DNA of 41,892 nt from an uncultured Bermanella sp. (lineage in GTDB: Bacteria; Pseudomonadota; Gammaproteobacteria; Pseudomonadales; Oceanobacteraceae), in assembly GCA_913058575.1 (NCBI GenBank), contig CAJXRF010000051.1:1-41892 (forward strand). The letters run 5' to 3'. Shown here piece after piece: positions 32,850 through 41,838 of this stretch. The translations under genes and the position numbers were made by a program. Each line of letters opens with the position of its first letter. Positions within the stretch are counted from its first letter, which is position 1. The notes under the pieces were generated by a model. That model searched no databases and was not told the DNA's origin. It saw only the letters and a list, made by a program, of their open reading frames with translations.

Positions 32850-35030
32850 ATGAGCAACCAGCAAACTCACTACCGTACTTGTAATTTATGTGAAGCCATG
32901 TGTGGTTTAGAAATTAAGCATGATGGTGAAAAGATCCTTACCATTAAGGGCGATAAAAAGGACATTTTCAGTGAAGGGCATATCTGCCCCAAAGCCACAG
33001 CATTGCAAGATTTGCATGAAGACCCTGATCGTCTTCGCACTCCCATGGAGCGTACCGAAAATGGTTGGAAAGAAATCAGCTGGCCAGAAGCGCTGGATAA
33101 AGCCGCTGCTGGCATTCAAAAAGTACAAAAACAACACGGCAAGAATGCATTAGGCATTTATATTGGCAACCCTAACGCCCATAACCTAGGTGGCATATTG
33201 ACCATGCATGAAGTATTGGGGGCCATGAAAACTCACAATCGATTCAGCGCTGTGTCTGTAGACCATTTGCCTCATTTAATTGTCGCACACCATTTATTTG
33301 GCCATCAGCTACGCATTGCTGTGCCAGATATAAACCATACTCAACACATGCTAATCATTGGTGCTAACCCTATAGCTTCAAATGGAAGCATCATGACGGT
33401 GGCCAATGTAAAACAAAAACTCAAAGATATTCAAAAACGTGGCGGTAAAGTGGTGGTCATTGATCCTCGCCATACCGAAACAGCAAAAGTAGCCGATCAA
33501 CATCATTTTATTCGCCCAGGCAGTGATATTCTTATGTTGCTGGCCATGTTAAATGAGATTTACGCACAAGGATTTAACGTTAAAAGTCATGCGTCTGAGC
33601 TTACCCCTGAATTTGATAAAATAAAAAACCTAGCAACCCAATACACAGCAGAAAAAGTGGCACCCATTACCGGCATTAGCGCTCAAGAAATTAAAACGTT
33701 AGTGAAAGAATTTTGTGAAGCCCCCTCATCGGTTTGTTATGGACGCATGGGGGTATCGGTTCAAGAATTTGGGTTACTAAGCCAGTACTTAATCATGCTG
33801 ATTAATTTAGTAACGGGCCGATTAGATACCCAGGGCGGTGTGATGTTTTCAAAACCCGCTGTAGACATCATTAAAAATTCTGGGCGAGGAAACCTAGGGC
33901 ATCGTCGTAGTCGCTTAAAAGATTTGCCGAATTTTCATGGAGAGTTTCCTGTATCTGCCATGAGCGAAGAGATGCTCACCCCTGGAGACGGCCAAATTAA
34001 AGGCTTTTTTACCATGGCAGGTAACCCAGTACTCAGTACTCCCAACGGAAAAAAATTGGAAGGCGCTTTAGAGAATCTAGATTTCATGGTGTGTGTGGAT
34101 TACTACTTAAACGAAACCACTCGTCATGCCAATATTATTTTACCACCCGTCTCCCCTTTAGAACGTGAACATTATGATTTGACTTATCATGGCGTGGCCG
34201 TTCATAACAGCGCAAAATATGCTCCGGCTTTATTTGAAAAACAACCTAACGCGAAACATGACTGGGAAATTTTTATTGAACTCGCCAAACGTCTAGATAA
34301 AAAACCCAAGTTGAAAACACGTATTAGCCGTTCTCTCACCTCTTGGTTTGGACCTTCCTTTTTATTAAACGCAGGCTTAAAAACCGGCAACTACAAAGGC
34401 TTATCTCTTAAAAAACTTAAAAAATCTCCCCATGGTATTGACCTTGGCCCCTTAGAACCACAACTGCCAAACGCGTTAAAAACCAAGGACAAAAAAATCC
34501 ATTTGAATATAGATTTCTATCAAGCCGATTTAAAACGTGTCGCACAAAGGTTTAATTTAGAAGAAACAGCGGCTCACAACGACATTCTGTTAATTGGTCG
34601 CCGCCATTTAAGAAGCAATAATTCATGGCTTCATAACAGTAAAAGATTGGTGAAAGGAAAATCGCGCTGCACCCTAATGCTTCACCCTGATTTAGCAAGA
34701 GAGCAATCCATAGAACAAGGAGACCTTGTTAAAGTTACATCTCGTGTGGGCAGCATTGAAGTTGAAGCTGAGATAACTAATGAAATCATGCCGGGTGTTG
34801 TGAGCATTCCCCATGGCTGGGGCCACAACCGTCAAGGTACTCGACAAACGATTGCGAATGATCACGCCGGGGTCAGTGTAAATGACATTACCGATGAGCA
34901 ATTCATTGATGAGTTAAGTGGTAACGCCGCCGTAAACGGCGTACCAGTAGTACTGGTTAATGCTATGCCCAAGCACATACTGCAACAAAGAATGGAAAAA
35001 GAAGATGAGCCTGAGGTGGCGATGGCATAA
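32850..35030 (+). CDS. Molybdopterin oxidoreductase, formate dehydrogenase-like, copy 2
   Basis: 726-residue paralogue of the preceding enzyme, colinear over its whole length. Cluster ligands are C11, C14, C18 and C46; Asp138 holds the presumed Mo-ligand position. LIIGANPIASNG, VVVIDPRHTET, RPGSDILMLLAM, GRRHLRSNNSWLHN and IPHGWGHNRQG repeat the pterin motifs. It is closely similar to copy 1 except in a patch around 110-155 and in the tail (ends EDEPEVAMA). It has its own regulated promoter, an AAGGA site before the ATG, and a clear terminator after it. Not a recent identical duplication: many synonymous and conservative changes are present. Confidence 0.93.
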   Translation: MSNQQTHYRTCNLCEAMCGLEIKHDGEKILTIKGDKKDIFSEGHICPKATALQDLHEDPDRLRTPMERTENGWKEISWPEALDKAAAGIQKVQKQHGKNALGIYIGNPNAHNLGGILTMHEVLGAMKTHNRFSAVSVDHLPHLIVAHHLFGHQLRIAVPDINHTQHMLIIGANPIASNGSIMTVANVKQKLKDIQKRGGKVVVIDPRHTETAKVADQHHFIRPGSDILMLLAMLNEIYAQGFNVKSHASELTPEFDKIKNLATQYTAEKVAPITGISAQEIKTLVKEFCEAPSSVCYGRMGVSVQEFGLLSQYLIMLINLVTGRLDTQGGVMFSKPAVDIIKNSGRGNLGHRRSRLKDLPNFHGEFPVSAMSEEMLTPGDGQIKGFFTMAGNPVLSTPNGKKLEGALENLDFMVCVDYYLNETTRHANIILPPVSPLEREHYDLTYHGVAVHNSAKYAPALFEKQPNAKHDWEIFIELAKRLDKKPKLKTRISRSLTSWFGPSFLLNAGLKTGNYKGLSLKKLKKSPHGIDLGPLEPQLPNALKTKDKKIHLNIDFYQADLKRVAQRFNLEETAAHNDILLIGRRHLRSNNSWLHNSKRLVKGKSRCTLMLHPDLAREQSIEQGDLVKVTSRVGSIEVEAEITNEIMPGVVSIPHGWGHNRQGTRQTIANDHAGVSVNDITDEQFIDELSGNAAVNGVPVVLVNAMPKHILQQRMEKEDEPEVAMA

Positions 35031-35042
35031 AGAAAATTAAGT

Positions 35043-35082
35043 CACTGGCGGCTTTTAAAATTTAAAGTTTGCCAGTGTTTTT
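35043..35082 (+). terminator. Intrinsic terminator after oxidoreductase copy 2
   Basis: CACTGGC (35043-35049) pairs with GCCAGTG (35071-35077), with an A/T-rich self-complementary interior and five T directly after the stem. It lies 13 nt after the stop codon. Confidence 0.85.
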
Positions 35083-35095
35083 ATTCGCCTTTCTT

Positions 35096-35905
35096 TTATT
35101 CTGACGCTTTTGATGGCGCTGCTGCACTGCCGGCTAAAATCCCCCCATCAATATTTAATTCTATTCCGGTAACGTATTTGGCTTCATCGGATGCTAAATA
35201 CAATGCAGCAAATGCCACGTCTTGTGGGGTTCCCATTACCCCTAATGGCACATCAGAGGCCACAGATTTAATCGCTTGCTCTCTTGCTGTACCCTCACCC
35301 AACATGGCATCCCACATGGGGGTTAAAATGGCACCAGGGTGAATCGAGTTACAACGAATAGGGTAAGATTTTTCAGCACAATATAATGCCACTGATTTAG
35401 TATGATTACGCACCGCCGCCTTACTGCTCGCATAGGCTACACAGGCTGGGATACCCACCAGACCAGATCGCGATGAAATATTCACTATGCTGGCTCCTTT
35501 GGAGTTTTTCATTAATGAAATGGCGTATTTACACCCCAATGCCACACCATCTAAATTAACTTGGTGAACACTATGCCAGCTGCTTAAGTCTAAATTTTCA
35601 GGGTCATGGGGACCTGGTGTTTCAAAAAAACCCGTCATGCCGGCATTGTTTACCACTATATCCAGTCCGGCGTATTTTTCTTTTACATAATCGCTGATAG
35701 ATTTCCAATGACTTTCCTGACTTACATCTAAGTGCACGTATTCAGCCTGTGAGCCAATTAGATTGGCCACTTTCTCACCCAAATCATCATTGATGTCCGT
35801 TACGATAATTTGGGCACCTTGCTTTGCAAACTCCCTTGCGATGGCTTCACCTATGCCTTGCGCCGCGCCAGTAATTAGCGCCACTTTTCCTTTTAATCTC
35901 GACAT
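35096..35905 (-). CDS. Short-chain dehydrogenase/reductase
   Basis: 269-residue classical SDR. Glycine motif TGAAQGIG (12-19), Asp37 after beta-2 in VTDIND (NAD preference by family rule), NNAG (86-89), catalytic Ser in ISSRSG (near 144-145), Tyr158 and Lys162 in YASSK, and PGAILTPM. The C-terminal GIELNIDGG is typical of 3-oxoacyl/3-alpha-hydroxysteroid-type SDRs, though substrate cannot be assigned. It converges on the oxidoreductase copy 2 gene. A MITE-like repeat lies upstream. Confidence 0.93.
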   Translation of the reverse strand: MSRLKGKVALITGAAQGIGEAIAREFAKQGAQIIVTDINDDLGEKVANLIGSQAEYVHLDVSQESHWKSISDYVKEKYAGLDIVVNNAGMTGFFETPGPHDPENLDLSSWHSVHQVNLDGVALGCKYAISLMKNSKGASIVNISSRSGLVGIPACVAYASSKAAVRNHTKSVALYCAEKSYPIRCNSIHPGAILTPMWDAMLGEGTAREQAIKSVASDVPLGVMGTPQDVAFAALYLASDEAKYVTGIELNIDGGILAGSAAAPSKASE

Positions 35906-35954
35906 GTGTATTCCCTGTGTTTAATGACCCTGCCAACATCTTTCCAATGCCTAG

Positions 35955-36094
35955 TAGCCTGTTGAAAAACGTTTATGGCGATGACCTGGCATGGCTACAT
36001 ACTATGAAAATGCAAAATTTATAACTATAAATGAGCACTTTGAGTCAAATTTAAACGCAGCCAGAGCAAGTGAATGAGTTTTTCAACATCCTGC
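35955..36094. mobile_element. Short inverted-repeat element, possible MITE or IS remnant
   Basis: GTTGAAAAAC (35961-35970) is repeated inverted as GTTTTTCAAC (36078-36087), perfect over 10 bp, with looser matches outside (AGCCT and ATCCTGCT). The ~140-bp interior has no reading frame of note. The right end overlaps the stop codon of sbcB. Ends of the TGTTGAAAAAC kind occur on some insertion sequences; assignment to a family is not certain. Confidence 0.45.
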
Positions 36095-37521
36095 TAAAAT
36101 GGATATATAGATTCTGCGTACGTAGCCAGCTCTTGTAATAAATCATGTTGCTCTACCGGTGCGGTATTAGCGGCATCATTTAACGCGGTAGAAAAACTTT
36201 GATAATTTAAAGATGGACCCGATTGCGGTCCCAGTAATTTTTGTTTGCGGTATTCTTCCCAACGATCATGCTCATCCCCTTGCAGCGATTGAGGATAATT
36301 GCGAGCCTTATAGCGAAAGAACATTTCCTCTAAACGACGATCTTGAAAAGCCAGATCTAAATCCATTAAGGCTTCAGGGTGAGCACTTCGAATTTTTGCC
36401 ATGGCCGCTTTATCGCTTTGACTAAAGAAGCCCCCGCTGTACAGCATGGCATCCGGATCACTGGCTTGTTCAAATTCCCGAGTCATAACCGCTTGCAGTT
36501 TTTGAGTTAAATCACTGCCATTACGAATCATATTTAAATGCTCACGCATTTTCGCCCCATCAAACCCCCAGCGTTTAGCCACATCGGCATCCACCATTTT
36601 TCCGGGCAGCACCACTGGACATTTATTAATGTGAATACTTTTAAGCGCTAAGCGCTCCACACCGGCTGGCATTTGATCCTTTGGGGTAAATAAACGCCGC
36701 TGAATTTGCTCGACACTTAAATTAAACAAATCACTAGGATCATTCATTAGATCAAAACAAATCACGGCATTTTTATTTTTGGCATCAACGGCTAAAGGCA
36801 CCATCATAGCCGCACAGCCTTTCTCAACACCCAACATGCCAGAAATGTGCAGTATAGGACGTTTATTAACCGTATCTAATAACGGTGCCACCGCTTCTTT
36901 GCGACGTAAATTAAAAAGGTGCTGATAGAGCTTGGGTTGTTTGTCTTTAATTAATTTGGCCAAACCAATAGTGGCATACACATCACTTAAGGCATCGTGG
37001 GCGTTTTCATGAACAATGCCATTGGCCGCGCTGAGATTCTCAAGCTTAAAGCTAACCTTACCATCCTCGCCTTTAGGGAAATTAATGCCCTCTGGGCGTA
37101 ATGCATAAGCACAGCGCATCATGTCTAAAATGTCCCAGCGGCTATTACCATTTTGGTATTCACGCTGATAAGGGTCATAAAAATTGCGATACAAGGTGTT
37201 ACGGGTGACTTCATCATCAAAGCGTATGCTGTTATAGCCAGCCACACAGGTTCCAGATACTGAAAAAATACTGTGAATACGTTTAATAAACTGCGCTTCA
37301 GGCATGCCTTTTTGCTGGCATTCCTGAGGGCTAATACCAGTAATCAAACACGCGATAGGGTGAGGAAGGTAATCATCGCTCTGTCGGCAATAAAAATTCT
37401 CAGGCTCTTCGATAATATTTAAGTCTAAATCGGTACGAATGCCTGCAAACTGTGAAGGTCTATCCCATACAGGACTGGCACCAAAGGTTTCAAAGTCGTA
37501 CCAAAAAATAGATTCGCTCAT
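36094..37521 (-). CDS. sbcB: Exodeoxyribonuclease I
   Basis: 3'-5' exonuclease on single-stranded DNA, acting in recombination and mismatch repair. From the ATG at 37521 (AGGG 5 nt upstream) it has 475 residues, the same as E. coli ExoI; an upstream in-frame extension of 20 codons lacks a start signal. DEDDh motifs: FWYDFETFG (Asp9, Glu11), NSIRFDDEVTRNTLYRNF, and HDALSDVYAT. The C-terminal DRLEEMFFRYKARNYP-like segment is also family-typical. The stop codon lies in the end of the adjacent inverted-repeat element, so the last residues (YAESIYPF) could have been altered by its insertion. Confidence 0.96.
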   Translation of the reverse strand: MSESIFWYDFETFGASPVWDRPSQFAGIRTDLDLNIIEEPENFYCRQSDDYLPHPIACLITGISPQECQQKGMPEAQFIKRIHSIFSVSGTCVAGYNSIRFDDEVTRNTLYRNFYDPYQREYQNGNSRWDILDMMRCAYALRPEGINFPKGEDGKVSFKLENLSAANGIVHENAHDALSDVYATIGLAKLIKDKQPKLYQHLFNLRRKEAVAPLLDTVNKRPILHISGMLGVEKGCAAMMVPLAVDAKNKNAVICFDLMNDPSDLFNLSVEQIQRRLFTPKDQMPAGVERLALKSIHINKCPVVLPGKMVDADVAKRWGFDGAKMREHLNMIRNGSDLTQKLQAVMTREFEQASDPDAMLYSGGFFSQSDKAAMAKIRSAHPEALMDLDLAFQDRRLEEMFFRYKARNYPQSLQGDEHDRWEEYRKQKLLGPQSGPSLNYQSFSTALNDAANTAPVEQHDLLQELATYAESIYPF

Positions 37522-37677
37522 GTGCGCCCTTTGAAGGAAAAAATAATGCCAGATTCTAACCAATTTCCCATAACTAGGCATCTATTCAATAAATTTATGA
37601 ACACCTATTGGATATTTAGATAAATCGATCACTGATGATAAGTAGAATGAGGCAGAGGTAAATCAGAAAGCAATCAA

Positions 37678-37697
37678 GTCAGGAGCAGGCCCCTGAC
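37678..37697 (-). terminator. Hairpin after the lipoprotein hydrolase gene
   Basis: GTCAGG (37678-37683) pairs with CCTGAC (37692-37697), with GC/GC pairing continuing inside. It lies about 20 nt beyond the hydrolase stop. On the minus strand a T-rich but broken run follows, so a weak terminator is plausible. Confidence 0.4.
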
Positions 37698-37716
37698 TAT
37701 TTATTGACCATAAATT

Positions 37717-38751
37717 CTATAGTTCTTCGTTATTGCCCATGTGAAAATTATAGTTTTGGTTGTCATAAAATTTAATGTCGGTCTCTTGTGGGTGATCTTT
37801 CACCTTTCTAATTTCTGACATAAAGAAATTATTCACATCTCGAGCCGATTGAACCGCTAATTCTTCCATAGGCAAGTGTCCAATGCCTTCATAGGTTAGG
37901 TATTCGCTATAGGGTAAGTCTCTGTGAAATAAGCGCATCACATCCAGCGGAATCCAACTGTCTTCCTCACCCCACATCAATAGTGTGGGCACCATGACTT
38001 CTTTTACTTTTTCACCAAGTGAATCATTGTCTGACATTTCTCTAAAGCGTCGAAAATGCCTAATATAGGATGCCCTATTTCCACGGCGTTGGGTTAAATC
38101 AAAATAGCGCTCTTTCACTTCATCTGTGGGGAAGTCACTGTCTGCATAAGCACTTTTTACGGTTTGATTAACCATGAACCTAGGCATCATATGTGGCGTG
38201 ATCCAATGAATTCCCGGAAATGAGGCAAACCCCAACCAAGACGGCATGTCTTGGGCATAACCTGTAGCCCCTACCAAGGCAAGTTTATATAATTTTTGTG
38301 GATGAGCATGGGCATAATTCCAAGCGTAATAGCCCCCTAGTGAACTGCCCGCCATGAAAAAGCGTTCCAGCCCTAACTGCTGCACAAAGCCATTGATCAT
38401 GGCCACCATATAATCACTGTTTAAGCTGTCAGGGTTACTATCTGGCCCTGTTAAACCAAAACCAGGTAAGTCCAAACGAATGATGCGATAACGCCCTTTA
38501 AGCTGCTTAACCCAATCGTCCCAAGTGTGAAGTGACGAAGCCACCCCGTGTAATAACACTAATGGTGGGCCCTCCCCCTCATCGCGATAATGAATGGTTA
38601 AACCATTCACATCCAGATAGCGGCTATTGGAATTTGTGTATTTTTTGCTCAATTGGTCATAAGGAACGGTTTGGGTTCCCATCGCCGTACAGCCAGAAAA
38701 GGCAATAGAAATAAGCAATATGGCTGTGGCTTGAATGAATGTGCGTATCAT
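37717..38751 (-). CDS. Alpha/beta hydrolase, predicted lipoprotein
   Basis: 344 residues. The N-terminus is a lipoprotein signal with lipobox AFSGC (Cys21), so the mature protein is membrane-anchored, facing the periplasm. The hydrolase fold shows LLHGVASSLHTWDDW (67-80), DLPGFGLT, nucleophile elbow GSSLGG (Ser137), Asp in WGEEDSWIP and His in GIGHLPMEE. The lid region is about 165-240. A C-terminal Asn-rich tail (NQNYNFHMGNNEEL) is unusual. Lipase or esterase activity is likely; substrate unknown. It is divergent from the DUF349 gene across 204 bp. Confidence 0.91.
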   Translation of the reverse strand: MIRTFIQATAILLISIAFSGCTAMGTQTVPYDQLSKKYTNSNSRYLDVNGLTIHYRDEGEGPPLVLLHGVASSLHTWDDWVKQLKGRYRIIRLDLPGFGLTGPDSNPDSLNSDYMVAMINGFVQQLGLERFFMAGSSLGGYYAWNYAHAHPQKLYKLALVGATGYAQDMPSWLGFASFPGIHWITPHMMPRFMVNQTVKSAYADSDFPTDEVKERYFDLTQRRGNRASYIRHFRRFREMSDNDSLGEKVKEVMVPTLLMWGEEDSWIPLDVMRLFHRDLPYSEYLTYEGIGHLPMEELAVQSARDVNNFFMSEIRKVKDHPQETDIKFYDNQNYNFHMGNNEEL

Positions 38752-38834
38752 GATTATTGTTGTTATTTTAGTCGTTTTTATTTAGTCCACAGATTGTCTT
38801 ATAAGCGCACAAAAATAGCTATAGCCCCGTAATA

Positions 38835-38863
38835 ACTGGCACACAGGTACAGGACTTGCCAGT
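38835..38863. promoter_or_regulatory. Inverted repeat in the divergent region before the DUF349 gene
   Basis: ACTGGCA (38835-38841) is inverted as TGCCAGT (38857-38863) with 15 nt between. It could be an operator for either divergent gene. No promoter is firmly assigned in this 204-bp region. Confidence 0.3.
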
Positions 38864-38955
38864 AACATCTTGCCACTAAGAATTAGCCAAGTAGAATACC
38901 CCCCAATATTTATTTCCATATTCATATCCATCACAACGGATTAGGCAGTTAGCAC

Positions 38956-41703
38956 ATGGCAGCGTTTCTAAAAAACCTTTTTACCCCTAAGTGGCAGCAC
39001 TCCGATGCAAAAGTGCGCTTAGCCGCTATTGATGCACAAAGCGATCACCAGGTTTTGAAAACACTGGCCAGTCAAGACAACGACCTCTCTGTTCGCCTTA
39101 AAGCCCTTAGCTTTCTAAAAACCAGCAGCGACCTAATTGATTTGGTAAATGATAAAGATGCTCAGGTAAAGAAAACAGCCATCAAACAGTACTTACAGCT
39201 AACACTGGGCAGTGACAATGTCACAGAGCAAAAAGAAAAAATTGCTCAACTAAGTGATAGCCAGCTATTAATGGATATAGCTACATTGGCCGATGATAAA
39301 GATTTGGCCCAAGCAGCCATTGCCAAAGTGACTGACCAGCAGCAATTGTTGAATTATATTTCACAGACCCCCAGTGCCAAAGCCAGGCAACTGGCCATTG
39401 AGAACATATTCGATGAAGACAAGCTAAAAGCCATCGAGCAGCAGTTTAAAGGTAAAGATAAAACGCTTACTCGTATTGCTAAAAATAAGTTAGCCGAATT
39501 CTCAAAAGCCGAGCAACAAAAACAACAAGATCTAGCACACACCCTTAGCTTATTACAGCAAGCTACCACACTGGCCAGCGCCAGTTTTAAACCGACCTAC
39601 TTAGCTGAACTGTCTCATTTAAAGCAAACCTGGTCACAAGCCAATAAAAGTGCCGAGCAAGAGGGAGAGTTTAATGAGGCCATTAAACTGTGTGATGAAA
39701 TACTGACACAAAATCAAGCACAACAAGCGGCGCTTGTTTTACAGCAGCAAAATACTCAACAAGCTCAGCAACAGCAAAAAGAATCCATAGATCAACTTCA
39801 AGAAATTTTTGAACAATGTAAATCTGGTGCCATTCCTGAAGAAACCCATCTACTAGATCTTGTAACGAGCATTCAAGAAAAGTGGGTTCAAGCTGAAACA
39901 CTACACAAAGCCAATGGCAACGTTCAAAAAGAGTTTAACGAGTTATTAAAGCCATTAGCGCAACTGCACAACAGCTTATTATCTGTTAAAAGTTCACAAG
40001 AAAAATCTGCGGAATTAGCAGAAGATTACCAACAGCTTTTAAAACAACAAAAAAACCTGCAATCAATCATAAAAGGTATTAATTGGCCCACTTCTTTTCC
40101 AGAAGGAAAAGAAGTGCACCAATTGCAAAGTACCCTTAAGCAGATTAAAGAAGCTATTGACGCTCATAGAAAAAATGAGAAGCAAACCATTGCCGTCATC
40201 AAAAGTACGTTACAAGCTCTTGAGAAAAATATAAATGAAGGACATGTGAAAAGCGCCAAGCAACAGCAGTCAAAGGCTCGCAAGCTTTTAAAGCAAATCC
40301 CCACGCAAAACGATAAAAGCCTTAGCCATAAGTTCAGCTCGTTAACCGAGCAGTTAGATGAACTTAAAGATTGGCAAGGTTTTGCCACCGCCCCCAAAAT
40401 GGAGCAGCTGTGCAGTGAAATGGAAGCACTTATCAACGCCCAAATAGATGCCACCCAACTTGCACATAAAATTCATGATCTTCAAGAGCAATGGAAATCG
40501 TTAGGTGGTCTACCTGATAAGCAACAGCACCAAGCTCTTTGGGTTCGCTTTAAAACAGCAGCCGATACCGCTTACGAGCCCTGCAAGCAGTATTACCAAG
40601 ATTTAACGCGTATTAAGCAGCATAACAAAGAGCAAAAAGAAGAAATTTGCCAGCAATTGGAAGCATTTTACGAGCAAAATGATTGGCAGAATGCAGACTG
40701 GAAAGCCATACAAGGTTTAATGAACCAAGTAAGCCTTGAATATAAAAAGTACAGCCCTGTGGAAAATAGTGCGCACAAAGCATTGCAGGCTCGCTTCCAT
40801 CAAGCCAATAAACTTATTCAAGATAAAATCAGTGATTTTTATCAAGACAATGCCGACCAAAAGCAATTAAAGATAAATAAAGCCAAGGAATTGTTTGAGC
40901 AAGAAGACTTAAACGCAGCTATTGAATCCTGTAAAGCTTTACAACAAGAATGGAAAACCATTGGTTCTGCAGGGCGTCAAGAGCACTCCTTATGGAAAAC
41001 ATTCCGCGAACAGTGCGATGCGTTATTTAATCGCCGGGCCGAGCAAAATGAAGCCTATAAGCAACAAGTGACCCAAGAAAAAAGTAAAGCACAATGTTTA
41101 TTGGAAGAAGCCAATGGGTTAATTGAAAAAGGCGATCACGAAAGTCTAAATACCTTAAAGACGTTAAAAATCTCGTTATCTGAATTGGAATTACCCCAAG
41201 GATTTCTTGAACAAAAAGTTCAACAATTTATAAAAATTGAAGAAACCATCAAACTCAATCAACAAAAATCAGCGCAACAAGCCAAGCAGCAGCTTTGGCT
41301 TACCGCCATTGATTTAAGCGAAAAACTGGCTCAATGGGAGCTTAACCCTGAGCAAGATAAAGAAGCATTAGAAGCTCAAATACAACAGGCCAAATTGCCT
41401 AAAGGGGTAATGGATGTTTTCAACAAACGCATTAACGACACTCAAGCTTTTGATGATGAGGATTATTTAAACCTATGCTTAGAGCTTGAAATCAGTTTAG
41501 ACGTGGATAGCCCAGCAGCAGACCAAGCTGCCCGTATGGCTCTTCAAGTTAAACGCCTTCAGCAAAACATGGGGAAAAAGCTGCCTGATGCTCAGCAGCA
41601 ATTACAAAACATTAAGATGAATTGGTTTGCATTACGAGCCACTACCAAGCAATACAGCCAATATAGCACTCGCTTCACAAGCACCCTTAACCAAGTAAAA
41701 TAG
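38956..41703 (+). CDS. DUF349-repeat protein, long coiled-coil cytosolic protein
   Basis: 915 residues, no signal or membrane segment. The first ~190 residues look like HEAT-type helical repeats (DAKVRLAAIDAQSD, DAQVKKTAIKQYL). The rest is Gln/Lys/Glu-rich helical sequence with several DUF349 units, each ending in a LQ-x2-W-K-hydrophobic-GG pattern: LQEQWKSLGGLPDKQQHQAL and LQQEWKTIGSAGRQEHSLW are the clearest; others are weaker (IQEKWVQAETLH). Function of DUF349 proteins is not settled. The gene is followed by a hairpin and then a tRNA promoter. Confidence 0.88.
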   Translation: MAAFLKNLFTPKWQHSDAKVRLAAIDAQSDHQVLKTLASQDNDLSVRLKALSFLKTSSDLIDLVNDKDAQVKKTAIKQYLQLTLGSDNVTEQKEKIAQLSDSQLLMDIATLADDKDLAQAAIAKVTDQQQLLNYISQTPSAKARQLAIENIFDEDKLKAIEQQFKGKDKTLTRIAKNKLAEFSKAEQQKQQDLAHTLSLLQQATTLASASFKPTYLAELSHLKQTWSQANKSAEQEGEFNEAIKLCDEILTQNQAQQAALVLQQQNTQQAQQQQKESIDQLQEIFEQCKSGAIPEETHLLDLVTSIQEKWVQAETLHKANGNVQKEFNELLKPLAQLHNSLLSVKSSQEKSAELAEDYQQLLKQQKNLQSIIKGINWPTSFPEGKEVHQLQSTLKQIKEAIDAHRKNEKQTIAVIKSTLQALEKNINEGHVKSAKQQQSKARKLLKQIPTQNDKSLSHKFSSLTEQLDELKDWQGFATAPKMEQLCSEMEALINAQIDATQLAHKIHDLQEQWKSLGGLPDKQQHQALWVRFKTAADTAYEPCKQYYQDLTRIKQHNKEQKEEICQQLEAFYEQNDWQNADWKAIQGLMNQVSLEYKKYSPVENSAHKALQARFHQANKLIQDKISDFYQDNADQKQLKINKAKELFEQEDLNAAIESCKALQQEWKTIGSAGRQEHSLWKTFREQCDALFNRRAEQNEAYKQQVTQEKSKAQCLLEEANGLIEKGDHESLNTLKTLKISLSELELPQGFLEQKVQQFIKIEETIKLNQQKSAQQAKQQLWLTAIDLSEKLAQWELNPEQDKEALEAQIQQAKLPKGVMDVFNKRINDTQAFDDEDYLNLCLELEISLDVDSPAADQAARMALQVKRLQQNMGKKLPDAQQQLQNIKMNWFALRATTKQYSQYSTRFTSTLNQVK

Positions 41704-41721
41704 TGCTAAATAAGCATGTGC

Positions 41722-41749
41722 CCCGGCTGCAGAGGCTCCTCTAGCCGGG
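41722..41749 (+). terminator. Stem-loop after the DUF349 gene
   Basis: CCCGGCT (41722-41728) pairs with AGCCGGG (41743-41749); inside, AGAGG pairs with CCTCT around a 2-nt loop, past a 2-nt bulge. GC-rich and 18 nt after the stop. The U-run is broken (CTAAATTTATAA). Confidence 0.6.
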
Positions 41750-41796
41750 CTAAATTTATAAATTGGTTAATAAATTCAATTAGTTACATTAAAGGT

Positions 41797-41825
41797 TTGA
41801 CGCAGAGTGACCACCTGCGTAGTAT
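41797..41825 (+). promoter_or_regulatory. Promoter of the initiator tRNA gene
   Basis: -35 TTGACG (41797-41802), 17 bp, -10 TAGTAT (41820-41825). A GC-rich discriminator (GCAGCGC) follows, as is usual for growth-rate-controlled stable RNA promoters. Predicted transcription start is about 7 nt before the mature tRNA 5' end. Confidence 0.75.
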
Positions 41826-41838
41826 GCAGCGCATCAGT

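Noticed and set aside
37522-37581. N-terminal 20-codon extension of exonuclease I
   Set aside because: The downstream ATG gives exactly the length and N-terminus of the family and has an AGGG site.
38837-38859. Possible sigma54 promoter (TGGCAC ... TTGC) before the DUF349 gene
   Set aside because: The two elements are 13 bp apart rather than about 5, so the spacing excludes it. The stretch is better seen as an inverted repeat.
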